Below, in pieces: positions 5,634 through 13,393 of a stretch of 13,444 nt of DNA; within the stretch, counting starts at the first letter, position 1; the number at the start of each line of letters is the position of its first letter. The notes beneath the pieces were generated by a model. The model ran no database searches. It was not told where the DNA came from and saw only the letters and a list, made by a program, of their open reading frames with translations. This DNA comes from an uncultured Neisseria sp. (GTDB lineage Bacteria; Pseudomonadota; Gammaproteobacteria; Burkholderiales; Neisseriaceae). The stretch spans positions 1 through 13,444 of the forward strand of contig CALFOA010000059.1 of the NCBI GenBank assembly GCA_937919795.1. Direction: 5' to 3'. A program made the position numbers and the translations under genes.

Positions 5634-7145
5634 ATGAAATGGCTCAAACGCTCTACCGTGATTGCCAAAACCGTTTACCGCTATGGTTTGACGGATATTT
5701 TTGCCGACCACATCCGCCCGGCTTGGTTGCGTACCCTGATTCAGAAACTGCCGCAATCGGATCAGAAAAGTGAGCAAGCGTTGCCGGTGCGCCTGCGCGA
5801 GGCCTTGGAAAGCCTGGGGCCGATTTTTGTGAAGTTCGGCCAAGTGCTGTCCACCCGCCCCGATTTGATTCCGCCCGCTTATGCGCTGGAGTTGGCCAAG
5901 CTGCAAGACAGGGTGCCGCCGTTTGATGCCGAGCTGTCGCGCCGCCAGATTGAAGCGGCGCTGGGGCAGCCGATTGAGGTGTTGTACGCCGAATTTGAAA
6001 CCGCGCCGGTGGCAAGCGCTTCGATTGCGCAAGTACACAAAGCCCGTTTGCACAGCGGCGAAGAAGTGGCGGTGAAGGTGTTGCGCCCCAATCTGGTGCC
6101 GGTCATCGAACAGGATTTGGCTTTATTGCGTTTCGGTGCCGGCTGGGTAGAACGCCTGTTTGCCGACGGCAAACGCTTGAAACCGCGCGAAGTAGTGGCC
6201 GAGTTTGATAAATATCTGCACGACGAACTCGATTTGATGCGCGAGGCCGCCAATGCCAGCCAACTCGGCCGCAACTTCAAAGACAGCACCATGCTGATTG
6301 TGCCCAAAGTGCATTACGATTATTGCAGCCGCGACGTGCTCACCATCGAATGGATGAACGGCACGCCGGTGGCCGACATCGCCGCCTTAAAAGCCAACCA
6401 CATCGATTTGCACCAACTCGCCCGCTACGGCGTGGAAATCTTCTTTACCCAAGTGTTCCGCAACGGCTTTTTCCATGCCGATATGCACCCCGGCAACATT
6501 CTGGTGGCCGACGACGGCCGCTACATCGCACTCGATTTCGGCATCGTCGGCAGTCTTACCGATTACGACAAACGCTATCTGGCGATTAATTTTCTCGCCT
6601 TCTTCAACCGCGATTACCACCGTGTCGCCACCGCCCATATCGAATCGGGCTGGGTACCGGCCGATACCCGTGCCGAAGAGCTGGAAGCCGCCGTGCGCGC
6701 GGTGTGCGAACCGATTTTCAACAAACCCTTATCGGAAATTTCATTTGGCCTAGTGCTGATGCGGCTGTTTGAAGTGAGCCGCCGTTTTAACGTCGAAATC
6801 CAGCCGCAACTGGTGTTACTGCAAAAAACCTTGCTCAATATCGAAGGCTTAGGCCGCCAGCTTGATCCCGATTTAGACTTATGGGACACCGCCAAACCCT
6901 TTCTCACTAAATGGATGAACGAGCAGGTCGGCCCCAAGGCGTTTATCCAACAACTGAAAAACGAAGCCCCCGACTGGGCGCAAATCCTGCCCGCGCTGCC
7001 GCGCAAAATCAATGCGCTGGTGGACGAAAACCGCCAGCAGGAAATGCGCGATGCTTACCTGCATTTGGTGAAAATCCAACAGCGGCAGAGTTTGTGGCTG
7101 GCGGTAATTGCCGTGGCCTTGGTGTTGATTGTGTTGTTTAAATAA
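5634..7145 (+). CDS. ubiB: UbiB, ABC1/ADCK-family atypical kinase for ubiquinone synthesis
   Basis: The 503-residue product is UbiB, an atypical kinase/ATPase needed for aerobic ubiquinone biosynthesis. The family-specific KxGQ motif is KFGQ at 67-70. The alanine-rich nucleotide loop [10 protein letters not shown] lies at 124-133, the VAVK lysine at 148, the catalytic loop HADMHPGN at 281-288 and the metal-binding DFG at 301-303. A single hydrophobic helix (about 483-502) ends the protein and should anchor it in the inner membrane. All key residues are present. Start: ATG at 5634 gives the usual MKWLKR-type N-terminus; no strong Shine-Dalgarno sequence precedes it. No terminator is seen after the stop, so read-through into the polymerase gene is possible. 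Confidence 0.97.
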   Translation: MKWLKRSTVIAKTVYRYGLTDIFADHIRPAWLRTLIQKLPQSDQKSEQALPVRLREALESLGPIFVKFGQVLSTRPDLIPPAYALELAKLQDRVPPFDAELSRRQIEAALGQPIEVLYAEFETAPVASASIAQVHKARLHSGEEVAVKVLRPNLVPVIEQDLALLRFGAGWVERLFADGKRLKPREVVAEFDKYLHDELDLMREAANASQLGRNFKDSTMLIVPKVHYDYCSRDVLTIEWMNGTPVADIAALKANHIDLHQLARYGVEIFFTQVFRNGFFHADMHPGNILVADDGRYIALDFGIVGSLTDYDKRYLAINFLAFFNRDYHRVATAHIESGWVPADTRAEELEAAVRAVCEPIFNKPLSEISFGLVLMRLFEVSRRFNVEIQPQLVLLQKTLLNIEGLGRQLDPDLDLWDTAKPFLTKWMNEQVGPKAFIQQLKNEAPDWAQILPALPRKINALVDENRQQEMRDAYLHLVKIQQRQSLWLAVIAVALVLIVLFK

Positions 7146-7231
7146 TTTAATAATAGGTTTGAAATGAATATGGTATAAACAAATCATTACAAAAAACAGC
7201 TATTTTGCTTACAATTGAACTTATTTTACCT

Positions 7232-7237
7232 TATAAT
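7232..7237 (+). promoter_or_regulatory. Candidate -10 box for the polymerase gene
   Basis: A perfect TATAAT in the AT-rich ubiB-polymerase gap, 48 bases before the ATG. TTACAA at 7209-7214 is 17 bp upstream but is a weak -35. Confidence 0.4.
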
Positions 7238-7285
7238 ACAAACAAATATTAGGTACGACTTACTCACTTTCATTCTAAAACGCAA

Positions 7286-8518
7286 ATGCTGACCATCTTT
7301 ATCCTTTTTATTTTAATAGCAATTACTCTATTTGGCCTATTTGTCGCCAAACTGGGTAAATTTGGCCCGTTCAATCCGTTCACCTTATTTTTTGGCTCGT
7401 GGGCAGCTATTTTTATTATGTATGCTGTCTTTCAGGATGTTTATTATCCGGTTCCGGAAGAGTATCTGCTGATTCAAGTTTGTGTGCACCTGTTTGCCTT
7501 CTTTGTCATGATTGGTTCACAGTTGAGCAAGCCCATTGCAAAGCAACCCGCGCTGCCTTATGAATATGTTTTGAATAAAAAGCTGTTTACCTTATTGCAA
7601 ATCGCTTTACTGCTGGCGCTGCCGGCGTTTTATCAAATGGTGGTTAGCTATGCGGGGCAGAGTATTTTTACCAGTACCGGTTATACCCGCTTGCGTTATG
7701 CCTTTAACAATGAAGGCAGAGATATGGGCAGACTGGGCTATCTGTATAGCTTTGCTTTCTTGAGCGCGGCCATCGGTGTTTTATATGCGGCAAAAAATCA
7801 GTTGAATAAATGGCAGGCCGTGCTGTCTATATTGATTGCTTTGATTTACGCCTTCCTGACCACCGGGCGTACTTTCTTTTTGATGACTTTCCTGTTTGCC
7901 GTTGTTCCCTTGGCGCTGTTGGGTAAGCTTAAGGTAAAAAGTTTAATGATACTGAGCGGTGTATTGCTGAGTTTCTTTTTGCTGGTGGCTTCATTAACCT
8001 CCAAAGGTGCTTCGACGGATGCGTCATTCAGCGATAATATGTCCAGTTTTATCGAGAGCGCGCATAGTTATTTAATTGCGCCTTTTGTTGCCTTATCCAT
8101 GCAGATGAGTGAATTTGATGCACCGGCTTTAGGTGAATACTCACTGCGCTTTTTCTTTAGCGTATTAGCGGCTTTAGGATTGACCAACCGCCCCATGTCG
8201 TTGGTGCGCGGGTATGAGTTTACACCGGCACCCACCAATCTTTATACCGTTTATGAAGTGTATGTCCGCGACTTTGCCGTCTTCGGTTTTTTCCTTCCGG
8301 TATTGTTTCTGCCGATACATTGGTATTTGTATAAAAAAGCACGCAGAGGGCATGAGCTATATATCATCATTTACGCGATTTCTACCTATCCGCTGCTGAC
8401 CCAGGTCTTGCAGGATCAATATATGACCTTGATTTCAACATGGATTCAGTTGTTTATTGGCTGTTGGCTGTTAATGAAGAAGAGAAAGAAACCGATTCCG
8501 GAAACCCCAAGCGAATAA
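7286..8518 (+). CDS. Wzy-like oligosaccharide repeat-unit polymerase
   Basis: This 410-residue protein is almost entirely membrane helices (about 11-12), with a longer hydrophilic stretch at about 238-258 and another at 299-330. It resembles oligosaccharide repeat-unit polymerases (Wzy/O-antigen polymerase type). The family-like features are TTGRTFFLMTFLF at 192-204 and the loop PTNLYTVYEVYVRDFAVFG at 316-334. Such enzymes join lipid-linked repeat units on the periplasmic face of the inner membrane. No glycosyltransferase, flippase or ligase gene is nearby, so its substrate is unknown. The gene and its upstream region are visibly more AT-rich than ubiB or ychF, suggesting acquisition by transfer. 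Start: the ATG at 7286 has no Shine-Dalgarno sequence. A TG-wadDUS terminator follows. The polymerase class is likely; the partner polysaccharide is not known. Confidence 0.8.
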   Translation: MLTIFILFILIAITLFGLFVAKLGKFGPFNPFTLFFGSWAAIFIMYAVFQDVYYPVPEEYLLIQVCVHLFAFFVMIGSQLSKPIAKQPALPYEYVLNKKLFTLLQIALLLALPAFYQMVVSYAGQSIFTSTGYTRLRYAFNNEGRDMGRLGYLYSFAFLSAAIGVLYAAKNQLNKWQAVLSILIALIYAFLTTGRTFFLMTFLFAVVPLALLGKLKVKSLMILSGVLLSFFLLVASLTSKGASTDASFSDNMSSFIESAHSYLIAPFVALSMQMSEFDAPALGEYSLRFFFSVLAALGLTNRPMSLVRGYEFTPAPTNLYTVYEVYVRDFAVFGFFLPVLFLPIHWYLYKKARRGHELYIIIYAISTYPLLTQVLQDQYMTLISTWIQLFIGCWLLMKKRKKPIPETPSE

Positions 8519-8563
8519 TAGCTTTGGCTTGCTGTGATTACCCAGGCTGATAAAAGCAGCCAT

Positions 8564-8608
8564 AATGCCTGTCTGAAAGAAATTTTACTTTTCAGACAGG
8601 CATTTTTT
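8564..8608 (+). terminator. TG-wadDUS hairpin terminator
   Basis: TGCCTGTCTGAA (8566-8577) and its complement (8591-8602) form a 15-bp stem around an 11-nt loop, followed by T6 at 8603-8608. It ends the polymerase transcript. Confidence 0.85.
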
Positions 8609-8664
8609 ATCCCTTGCCAAGGCTTTGGTCAACAGCCATCCGGCCAGCCAAGCTGCACGAAATA

Positions 8665-8673
8665 TGCTACAAT
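8665..8673 (+). promoter_or_regulatory. ychF: Extended -10 box of ychF
   Basis: TGCTACAAT matches TGnTATAAT with one change and lies 36 bases before the ychF ATG. No clear -35 is visible. Confidence 0.5.
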
Positions 8674-8709
8674 CGCCTGTTAATTTTAATAGCAATTTCA
8701 GGAACAAAC

Positions 8710-9801
8710 ATGAGCTTAAAATGCGGCATCGTCGGCTTGCCCAACGTCGGCAAATCCACCCTGTTCAACGCCTTAACCCAATCCGGCATCGAAGCGGCCA
8801 ACTATCCTTTCTGCACCATCGAGCCCAACGTCGGCATCGTCGAAGTGCCCGATCCGCGCATGGATGCATTGGCGAAAATCGTGAACCCGCAGAAAATGCA
8901 GCCCGCGATTGTAGAGTTTGTCGACATCGCAGGCTTGGTGGCCGGAGCCAGCAAAGGCGAAGGCTTGGGCAATCAGTTTCTCGCCAACATTCGCGAAACC
9001 GATGCCATTGTGAACGTAGTGCGCTGTTTCGATGATGAAAACATCGTACACGTAGCGGGCAAGGTTGATCCGATTGCAGACATCGAAACCATCGGCACCG
9101 AATTGGCGCTGGCCGATTTGGCATCGGTGGAAAAAGCCATCGTGCGCGAAGAAAAACGCGCCCGTTCCGGCGATAAAGAGGCGCAAAAACTGGTGGATTT
9201 GTGCAAAAAACTGCTGCCGCACTTAGATCAAGGCAACCCGGTGCGCTCGTTCGGCCTTGATGCCGATGAATTGGCCATGTTGCGCCCGCTGTTCCTGCTC
9301 ACCGCCAAACCCGCCATGTACGTCGGCAACGTCGCCGAAGACGGTTTTGAAAACAACCCCCACCTCGATCGCCTGAAAGAATTGGCGGCGAAAGAAAACG
9401 CTCCCGTAGTAGCCGTATGCGCCGCGATGGAAAGTGAAATCGCCGAGTTGGAAGACGAAGAAAAAGCCGAATTCCTCGCCGAGATGGGCTTAGAAGAGCC
9501 GGGTTTAAACCGCCTGATCCGCGCCGGCTACGACCTGCTCGGCCTGCAAACTTATTTCACCGCCGGCGTAAAAGAAGTCCGCGCCTGGACCATCCACAAA
9601 GGCGACACCGCCCCGCAAGCCGCCGGCGTGATCCACACCGATTTCGAACGCGGCTTTATCCGCGCGCAAGTGATTGCTTATGATGATTTTGTAACGCTCG
9701 GCGGCGAAGCCAAAGCCAAAGAAGCGGGCAAAATGCGCGCCGAAGGTAAGGAATATGTGGTGCAGGATGGGGATGTGATTCACTTTTTGTTTAATGTGTA
9801 A
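8710..9801 (+). CDS. ychF: YchF/OLA1 family ATPase
   Basis: The 363-residue product is YchF, an Obg-family P-loop protein that prefers ATP and binds ribosomes. G1 is GLPNVGKS at 9-16, G3 is DIAG at 72-75, and the G4 position reads NVAE (207-210) in place of NKxD, the change that explains ATP preference in this family. A helical insert spans about 130-175 and a TGS domain about 279-362. Start: ATG at 8710 with AGGAA 7 nt upstream, giving the conserved [17 protein letters not shown]; the open frame runs further upstream, but that part is not family-like. It has its own extended -10 box and an intrinsic terminator, so it is probably monocistronic. Confidence 0.97.
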   Translation: MSLKCGIVGLPNVGKSTLFNALTQSGIEAANYPFCTIEPNVGIVEVPDPRMDALAKIVNPQKMQPAIVEFVDIAGLVAGASKGEGLGNQFLANIRETDAIVNVVRCFDDENIVHVAGKVDPIADIETIGTELALADLASVEKAIVREEKRARSGDKEAQKLVDLCKKLLPHLDQGNPVRSFGLDADELAMLRPLFLLTAKPAMYVGNVAEDGFENNPHLDRLKELAAKENAPVVAVCAAMESEIAELEDEEKAEFLAEMGLEEPGLNRLIRAGYDLLGLQTYFTAGVKEVRAWTIHKGDTAPQAAGVIHTDFERGFIRAQVIAYDDFVTLGGEAKAKEAGKMRAEGKEYVVQDGDVIHFLFNV

Positions 9802-9820
9802 TGCCTTATAAATGCCTACA

Positions 9821-9849
9821 AAATACCCGGTTTATCCGGGTATTTTTGT
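9821..9849 (+). terminator. Intrinsic terminator of ychF
   Basis: AAATACCCGG (9821-9830) and CCGGGTATTT (9836-9845) form a perfect 10-bp stem with a 5-nt loop, followed by a T-rich tail. Unlike its neighbours, this terminator contains no DUS. Confidence 0.85.
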
Positions 9850-9880
9850 TTTCTGATTACGTGTGATGTACATGAAATAA

Positions 9881-9892
9881 TGCCTGTCTGAA
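9881..9892 (+). repeat. Single TG-wadDUS
   Basis: Exact TGCCTGTCTGAA between ychF and the glycine-zipper gene. Confidence 0.9.
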
Positions 9893-9895
9893 ATA

Positions 9896-9951
9896 TACAT
9901 ACAATTATGTATGTAAAATGCAACGCCTAATATAGCGGTTTGGTAAACCAA
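9896..9951. promoter_or_regulatory. Two small palindromes upstream of the glycine-zipper gene
   Basis: TACATAC-AATTAT-GTATGTA (9896-9915) and TTGGTAAACCAA (9940-9951) are operator-like palindromes flanking TAATAT (9929-9934), a possible -10. Their role is not known. Confidence 0.3.
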
Positions 9952-10064
9952 GATTAAACTTATGCTAAGAGTAGAGCGGGAAAGCATCCGGCTGCCGCAT
10001 AATCAAGCCGTCGTCAGGTGCAGGATGCAACCGACGCATTTCCAAACGCAAACAGGAGCACACA

Positions 10065-10583
10065 ATGAAAATCAGTACTCGTTTAACCGGTTTATTAACG
10101 GCGGTAACTTTGCTGGCCAGCCCGCTGGCGATGGCGTAGATGAACCGCACCCAAGGCACCATCGTCGGTGCGGCTGTTGGCGGCGTAGCCGGCAGCGTGA
10201 TCGGCAACAATATGGAATCAACCTTAATCGGTGCCGCTGCCGGTGGTCTGTTAGGCAATTTGTTGACCAAAAACAATGCCAACTACGAGCGCGAAGGCCG
10301 TTACAACAATCGCTATTATTACGGCGGCCGCGAGTTTAAAAACCGCAAGGATTATGATGCTTATCGCGAAGCGGTTAACCGCAATATGCTGCGCGACAAA
10401 GAAGCCCGCCGTTATGCCGATTATCGCGAAGACCGTCGCAACCATGCTAAAAAACGGGATAACCGTAATGTGCGCCAGGTGGCGGTAAAACGTGATCAGC
10501 GCGAGTGGAACAACCGTCGCAATGATCATCGCGCAGAGTTTCGCGGCAATGGTAACGGGCACCACAAACACCATCACCGTTAA
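10065..10583 (+). pseudogene. Exported glycine-zipper protein interrupted by in-frame TAG
   Basis: The frame starts at ATG 10065 with a strong AGGAG 6 nt upstream. It encodes a clear 24-residue signal peptide ending in ASPLAMA, then hits TAG at 10137-10139 and continues in the same frame for 147 codons to a TAA. The continuation begins MNRTQGTIVGAAVGG, a glycine-zipper two-helix segment (GAAVGGVAGSVIG and GAAAGGLLGNLL). It ends in a very basic, Tyr/Arg/Asn-rich tail finishing HHKHHHR. A CAG-to-TAG change would exactly restore the signal peptidase site AMA-Q. Intact, it would be a cell-envelope protein of about 172 residues. As written, export and function are broken unless TAG is read through or translation restarts at the adjacent ATG (TAGATG), which would give a leaderless form. 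A sequencing error is also possible. Confidence 0.8.
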
Positions 10584-10604
10584 GCTGTTCACCGGCAACA
10601 GCGT

Positions 10605-10630
10605 AAGAGAACCTGCGGGTTCTCTTTTTT
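10605..10630 (+). terminator. Intrinsic terminator after the glycine-zipper gene
   Basis: AAGAGAACC-TGCG-GGTTCTCTT with a 9-bp stem and a T6 run (10625-10630). Confidence 0.85.
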
Positions 10631-10640
10631 GTGCTTGCTA

Positions 10641-10652
10641 TGCCTGTCTGAA
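10641..10652 (+). repeat. Single TG-wadDUS upstream of tyrS
   Basis: Exact TGCCTGTCTGAA just after the preceding terminator. Confidence 0.9.
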
Positions 10653-10674
10653 TTCGTCGGGCGCATATGTTTGG

Positions 10675-10682
10675 TGTAAAAT
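10675..10682 (+). promoter_or_regulatory. tyrS: Likely -10 region of tyrS
   Basis: TGTAAAAT lies about 50 bases before the tyrS ATG. TTCGTC (10653-10658), 18 bp upstream, is a weak -35. The 5' leader is short and shows no T-box. Confidence 0.35.
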
Positions 10683-10728
10683 ACGCGTTTATTTGTTTGC
10701 TGTTTCGCAGTTTAAATACGGAAATCCC

Positions 10729-12030
10729 ATGACCTCAATCATCCAAGACCTGCAAGCGCGCGGATTAATCGCGCAAACCACCGATGCCGAAGCCTTAGAC
10801 GCTTTGTTAAACGAACAAAAAATCTCGCTCTACTGCGGTTTCGACCCCACCGCCGACAGCCTGCACATCGGCCATCTGCTGCCGGTGCTGGCTTTGCGCC
10901 GTTTCCAACTGGCCGGCCACACGCCGGTGGCTTTGGTGGGCGGAGCAACCGGTATGATTGGCGACCCGAGCTTTAAAGCGGTGGAACGCAGCCTGAATAC
11001 GGCGGATACCGTGGCGAGCTGGGTGGAAAAAATCCGCGGCCAGTTGGCACCGTTTTTGAGCTTTGAAGGTGATAACGCCGCGATTATGGCCAACAACCAC
11101 GATTGGTTCGGCAGCATGAATTGTTTGGACTTTTTGCGCGACATCGGCAAGCATTTTTCGGTGAATGCGATGCTGAACAAAGAATCGGTGAAACAGCGGA
11201 TCGAGCGCGACGATGTGGGCATTTCGTTTACCGAATTTGCTTACGCTTTGCTGCAAGGCTATGATTTTGCCGAGTTAAACAAACGCCACGGCACGGTATT
11301 GCAAATTGGCGGTTCAGACCAATGGGGCAATATCACCGCCGGCATCGATTTAGCCCGCCGTTTGAACAAGGCCACGGTTTACGGTTTAACCCTGCCGCTG
11401 GTGACCAAAGCCGACGGCACCAAATTCGGCAAAACCGAAGGCGGCGCGGTGTGGCTGAGTGCAGAAAAAACCTCGCCGTATCAGTTTTATCAGTTCTGGC
11501 TGAAAGTGGCCGATGCCGATGTTTATAAGTTTATGAAATACTTTACTTTCCTTGATATAGCCGAGATTGATGCCATCGAAGCGAAAGACAAAGCCAGCGG
11601 CACCAAGCCCGAGGCGCAGCGCATTCTGGCGGAAGAAATGACCCGCCTGATTCACGGTGAAGCTGCGCTGGAAGCGGCGCAGCGCATTTCTGAAAGCCTG
11701 TTTGCCGAAGACCAAAGCAGCCTAACCGAGAGCGATTTCGAGCAACTCGCACTAGACGGCCTGCCCGCATTTGAAGTATCCGGCAGCGTGAACGTGGTGG
11801 AGGCTTTGGTGTTGGCCGGTTTGGCACAATCAAATAAAGAAGCGCGCGGTTTTGTGAACAGCAAAGCGGTATTGGTCAACGGCCGCGTGGTGGAATTAAA
11901 CAACCCTGAGCATGCGCCAGAAAAACCCGATGATGCTTATTTGCTCACCGATGAACACAAACGCTTCGGTAAATATACTATTCTGCGACGCGGCAAACGC
12001 AATCATGCCTTGCTGGTGTGGAAGGCGTAA
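10729..12030 (+). CDS. tyrS: Tyrosyl-tRNA synthetase
   Basis: The 433-residue product is a class I TyrRS that charges tRNA-Tyr. Seen are [18 protein letters not shown] with HIGH at 46-49, [11 protein letters not shown] at 191-201, and the KMSKS-type signature as KFGKT at 232-236, the form usual in this bacterial subtype. An S4-like RNA-binding domain occupies about 365-425 ([17 protein letters not shown]). Length is normal. Start: ATG at 10729 with GGAAA 5 nt upstream gives the family-like N-terminus [14 protein letters not shown]; the frame stays open far upstream through the glycine-zipper tail in another frame, which is not real coding. It has its own leader after a terminator and is followed by a nested hairpin. 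Confidence 0.97.
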   Translation: MTSIIQDLQARGLIAQTTDAEALDALLNEQKISLYCGFDPTADSLHIGHLLPVLALRRFQLAGHTPVALVGGATGMIGDPSFKAVERSLNTADTVASWVEKIRGQLAPFLSFEGDNAAIMANNHDWFGSMNCLDFLRDIGKHFSVNAMLNKESVKQRIERDDVGISFTEFAYALLQGYDFAELNKRHGTVLQIGGSDQWGNITAGIDLARRLNKATVYGLTLPLVTKADGTKFGKTEGGAVWLSAEKTSPYQFYQFWLKVADADVYKFMKYFTFLDIAEIDAIEAKDKASGTKPEAQRILAEEMTRLIHGEAALEAAQRISESLFAEDQSSLTESDFEQLALDGLPAFEVSGSVNVVEALVLAGLAQSNKEARGFVNSKAVLVNGRVVELNNPEHAPEKPDDAYLLTDEHKRFGKYTILRRGKRNHALLVWKA

Positions 12031-12079
12031 GATACATTTAACGCAAGTGCTTGCTGGCTCTCGCCCGCGCTGATAAAGT

Positions 12080-12114
12080 AGCCGGTGCTACGGTTGATAC
12101 CGATGGCACCGGCT
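12080..12114 (+). terminator. Nested hairpin after tyrS, terminator or leader structure
   Basis: AGCCGGTGC (12080-12088) pairs perfectly with GCACCGGCT (12106-12114). The loop holds a second hairpin, CGGT-TGAT-ACCG (12091-12102). A TGTTTGTTTG tail follows, so weak termination of tyrS is possible. It also lies 53 bases before the next gene and could control it. Confidence 0.5.
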
Positions 12115-12167
12115 GTTTGTTTGCAGCCGTTGGAAAACTTTTACCACGAGATAGAAGGATAATAGAA

Positions 12168-12557
12168 ATGAAACGATTGAAATGGGCGGCTGCGGCAGCA
12201 TTGGCATGGGCATTGGCGGCACCGGCGCTGGCGGCTGATGCGTGCGACCACTACAAAACCTCATACGACCGCACTTATTGCATGAGTAAGCTGTTTGTTG
12301 AATCGGATAAAGAACTCAATACGGTCTACAAAGAATTGACGGCGACATTGAGTGGTAAAACCCGGCAAGGCTTGGTACAGACGCAGCGTCAATGGATGAG
12401 CTATCGTGATAACAGCTGTGAGCCGGAGAGCGGTACCATCAATGTAGACTGCAATTACCGTGTTAATCGCGAGCGTACCGAATACCTGCGCGACCGTTTG
12501 CGTGAGTGTAAAACCGGCAATTGCCGCGCCGATATGATTACCCGTAGTAGCTGGTAA
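12168..12557 (+). CDS. Exported LprI-like (DUF1311) protein
   Basis: The 129-residue product begins with a signal peptide (MKRLKWAAAAALAWALAAPALA, cleavage near 22-23) and continues as an LprI/DUF1311-type domain. Family features are the N-terminal CDHYKTSYDRTYCMSK and the WMSYRDNSCE block at 76-85. Six cysteines (26, 38, 84, 95, 114, 119) could form three disulfides in the periplasm. Some family members inhibit lysozyme; that activity is not demonstrated for most of them. Start: ATG at 12168 with AAGGA 9 nt upstream and the signal peptide directly after; an earlier in-frame ATG (12051) would add a non-family extension. Its stop overlaps the next start (TAATG), so it is coupled to the amidase gene. 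It is not a lipoprotein. Confidence 0.85.
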   Translation: MKRLKWAAAAALAWALAAPALAADACDHYKTSYDRTYCMSKLFVESDKELNTVYKELTATLSGKTRQGLVQTQRQWMSYRDNSCEPESGTINVDCNYRVNRERTEYLRDRLRECKTGNCRADMITRSSW

Positions 12558-13276
12558 TGAACATTTGGCATAAGAGAGCGGCGGCTTGCTTGTTGGCATT
12601 GCTGATGCCGCTGGCGGCCGCCCAGTCTTTATTGGTATTGGATTCCGGTCATACTCCTAGTAAAGGCGGTGCTTTAGGCGCGCGTGGCGAATACGAGGTG
12701 GTCTATAACGACCGCTTCGTTGCCGGCTTGAAAACCGCTCTGGAGAAGGATGGCTGGCAGGTGTTGCTTACCCGCCAACCGGAGCAGGAAATCGCGCTTG
12801 CTGAGCGTGCTGCGTTGGCTAATCGCCATCAGGCGGATGTGTTCGTTTCATTACACCATGATTCCGCCCAGTTGCAGTATTTGGAGCAAACCAGCCATCA
12901 AGGGAAACAGGCCTATCGTACCATTCGCCCGATTCACGGCTATTCGTTGTTTGTTTCGGGGTTGAATCCGCAATACAACCAATCCAAGCAACTGGCAACA
13001 GACATTGGTCGCGCGTTACGCATCTTGGGTCGCTCGCCGACATTGCATCATGCCGAGCCGATTGAAGGCGAAAACAGGCCGCTGCTGGACACCGCAAACG
13101 GGGTTTATCGCTATGATGGTTTGGCGGTTTTGAAGCAAACTGAAATGCCTGCGGTGTTGTTGGAAATCGGGGTGATTGTTGATGAGCAGGACGAAGCCTA
13201 TGTGAGCGATGCGGCCAATCGGCAGAAGATGATCGAAGCGGTTGTGCGTGCTTTGCAGGCGTATCGGAAGCATTGA
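12557..13276 (+). CDS. Exported N-acetylmuramoyl-L-alanine amidase (Amidase_3)
   Basis: The 239-residue product has a signal peptide (about 1-22, ending PLAAA) and a single Amidase_3 zinc amidase domain. Such enzymes cleave the amide bond between MurNAc and L-Ala in peptidoglycan. The zinc ligands fit DSGHTPSKGGALGARGEYE (His32, Glu47 or Glu45) and SLHHDS (His100), and the catalytic glutamate fits LLEIGVI (Glu203). No AMIN or LysM targeting domain is present, so it is shorter than AmiC-type cell-separation amidases. A stretch at about 105-145 may be a regulatory or substrate-side insert. It overlaps the upstream LprI-like gene by one base (TAATG) and has no Shine-Dalgarno sequence of its own, which points to coupled translation. 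A TG-wadDUS terminator follows. Confidence 0.92.
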   Translation: MNIWHKRAAACLLALLMPLAAAQSLLVLDSGHTPSKGGALGARGEYEVVYNDRFVAGLKTALEKDGWQVLLTRQPEQEIALAERAALANRHQADVFVSLHHDSAQLQYLEQTSHQGKQAYRTIRPIHGYSLFVSGLNPQYNQSKQLATDIGRALRILGRSPTLHHAEPIEGENRPLLDTANGVYRYDGLAVLKQTEMPAVLLEIGVIVDEQDEAYVSDAANRQKMIEAVVRALQAYRKH

Positions 13277-13329
13277 AGTTGATCGCTTTGCAACATGCTT
13301 GCGATGAGTGTGAATGATATTGCTGGAAT

Positions 13330-13370
13330 AAAAATGCCTGTCTGAAAAGCTTTTCAGACAGGCATTTTTT
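13330..13370. terminator. Bidirectional TG-wadDUS terminator
   Basis: A perfect 19-bp stem (13330-13348 and 13351-13369) with a 2-nt loop contains two TG-wadDUS (13335-13346 and 13353-13364). T runs on both strands let it serve the amidase transcript and the convergent gene on the right edge. Confidence 0.9.
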
Positions 13371-13393
13371 GCTATTGCTACTCAATAATCGGC

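Noticed and set aside
8614..8709. Upstream extension of ychF
   Set aside because: It spans the promoter region and is unlike any YchF N-terminus; ATG 8710 with AGGAA gives the conserved start.
10492..10728. Upstream extension of tyrS
   Set aside because: It overlaps the glycine-zipper tail in another frame, a terminator and a DUS; the family start is at 10729.
10653..10728. T-box or tRNA-sensing leader before tyrS
   Set aside because: The leader is too short and lacks the specifier hairpin and the T-box sequence; such leaders are also not expected in this group.
12051..12167. Earlier ATG for the LprI-like protein
   Set aside because: The extension covers the nested hairpin, has no ribosome-binding site and would bury the signal peptide; ATG 12168 has AAGGA and a normal leader.
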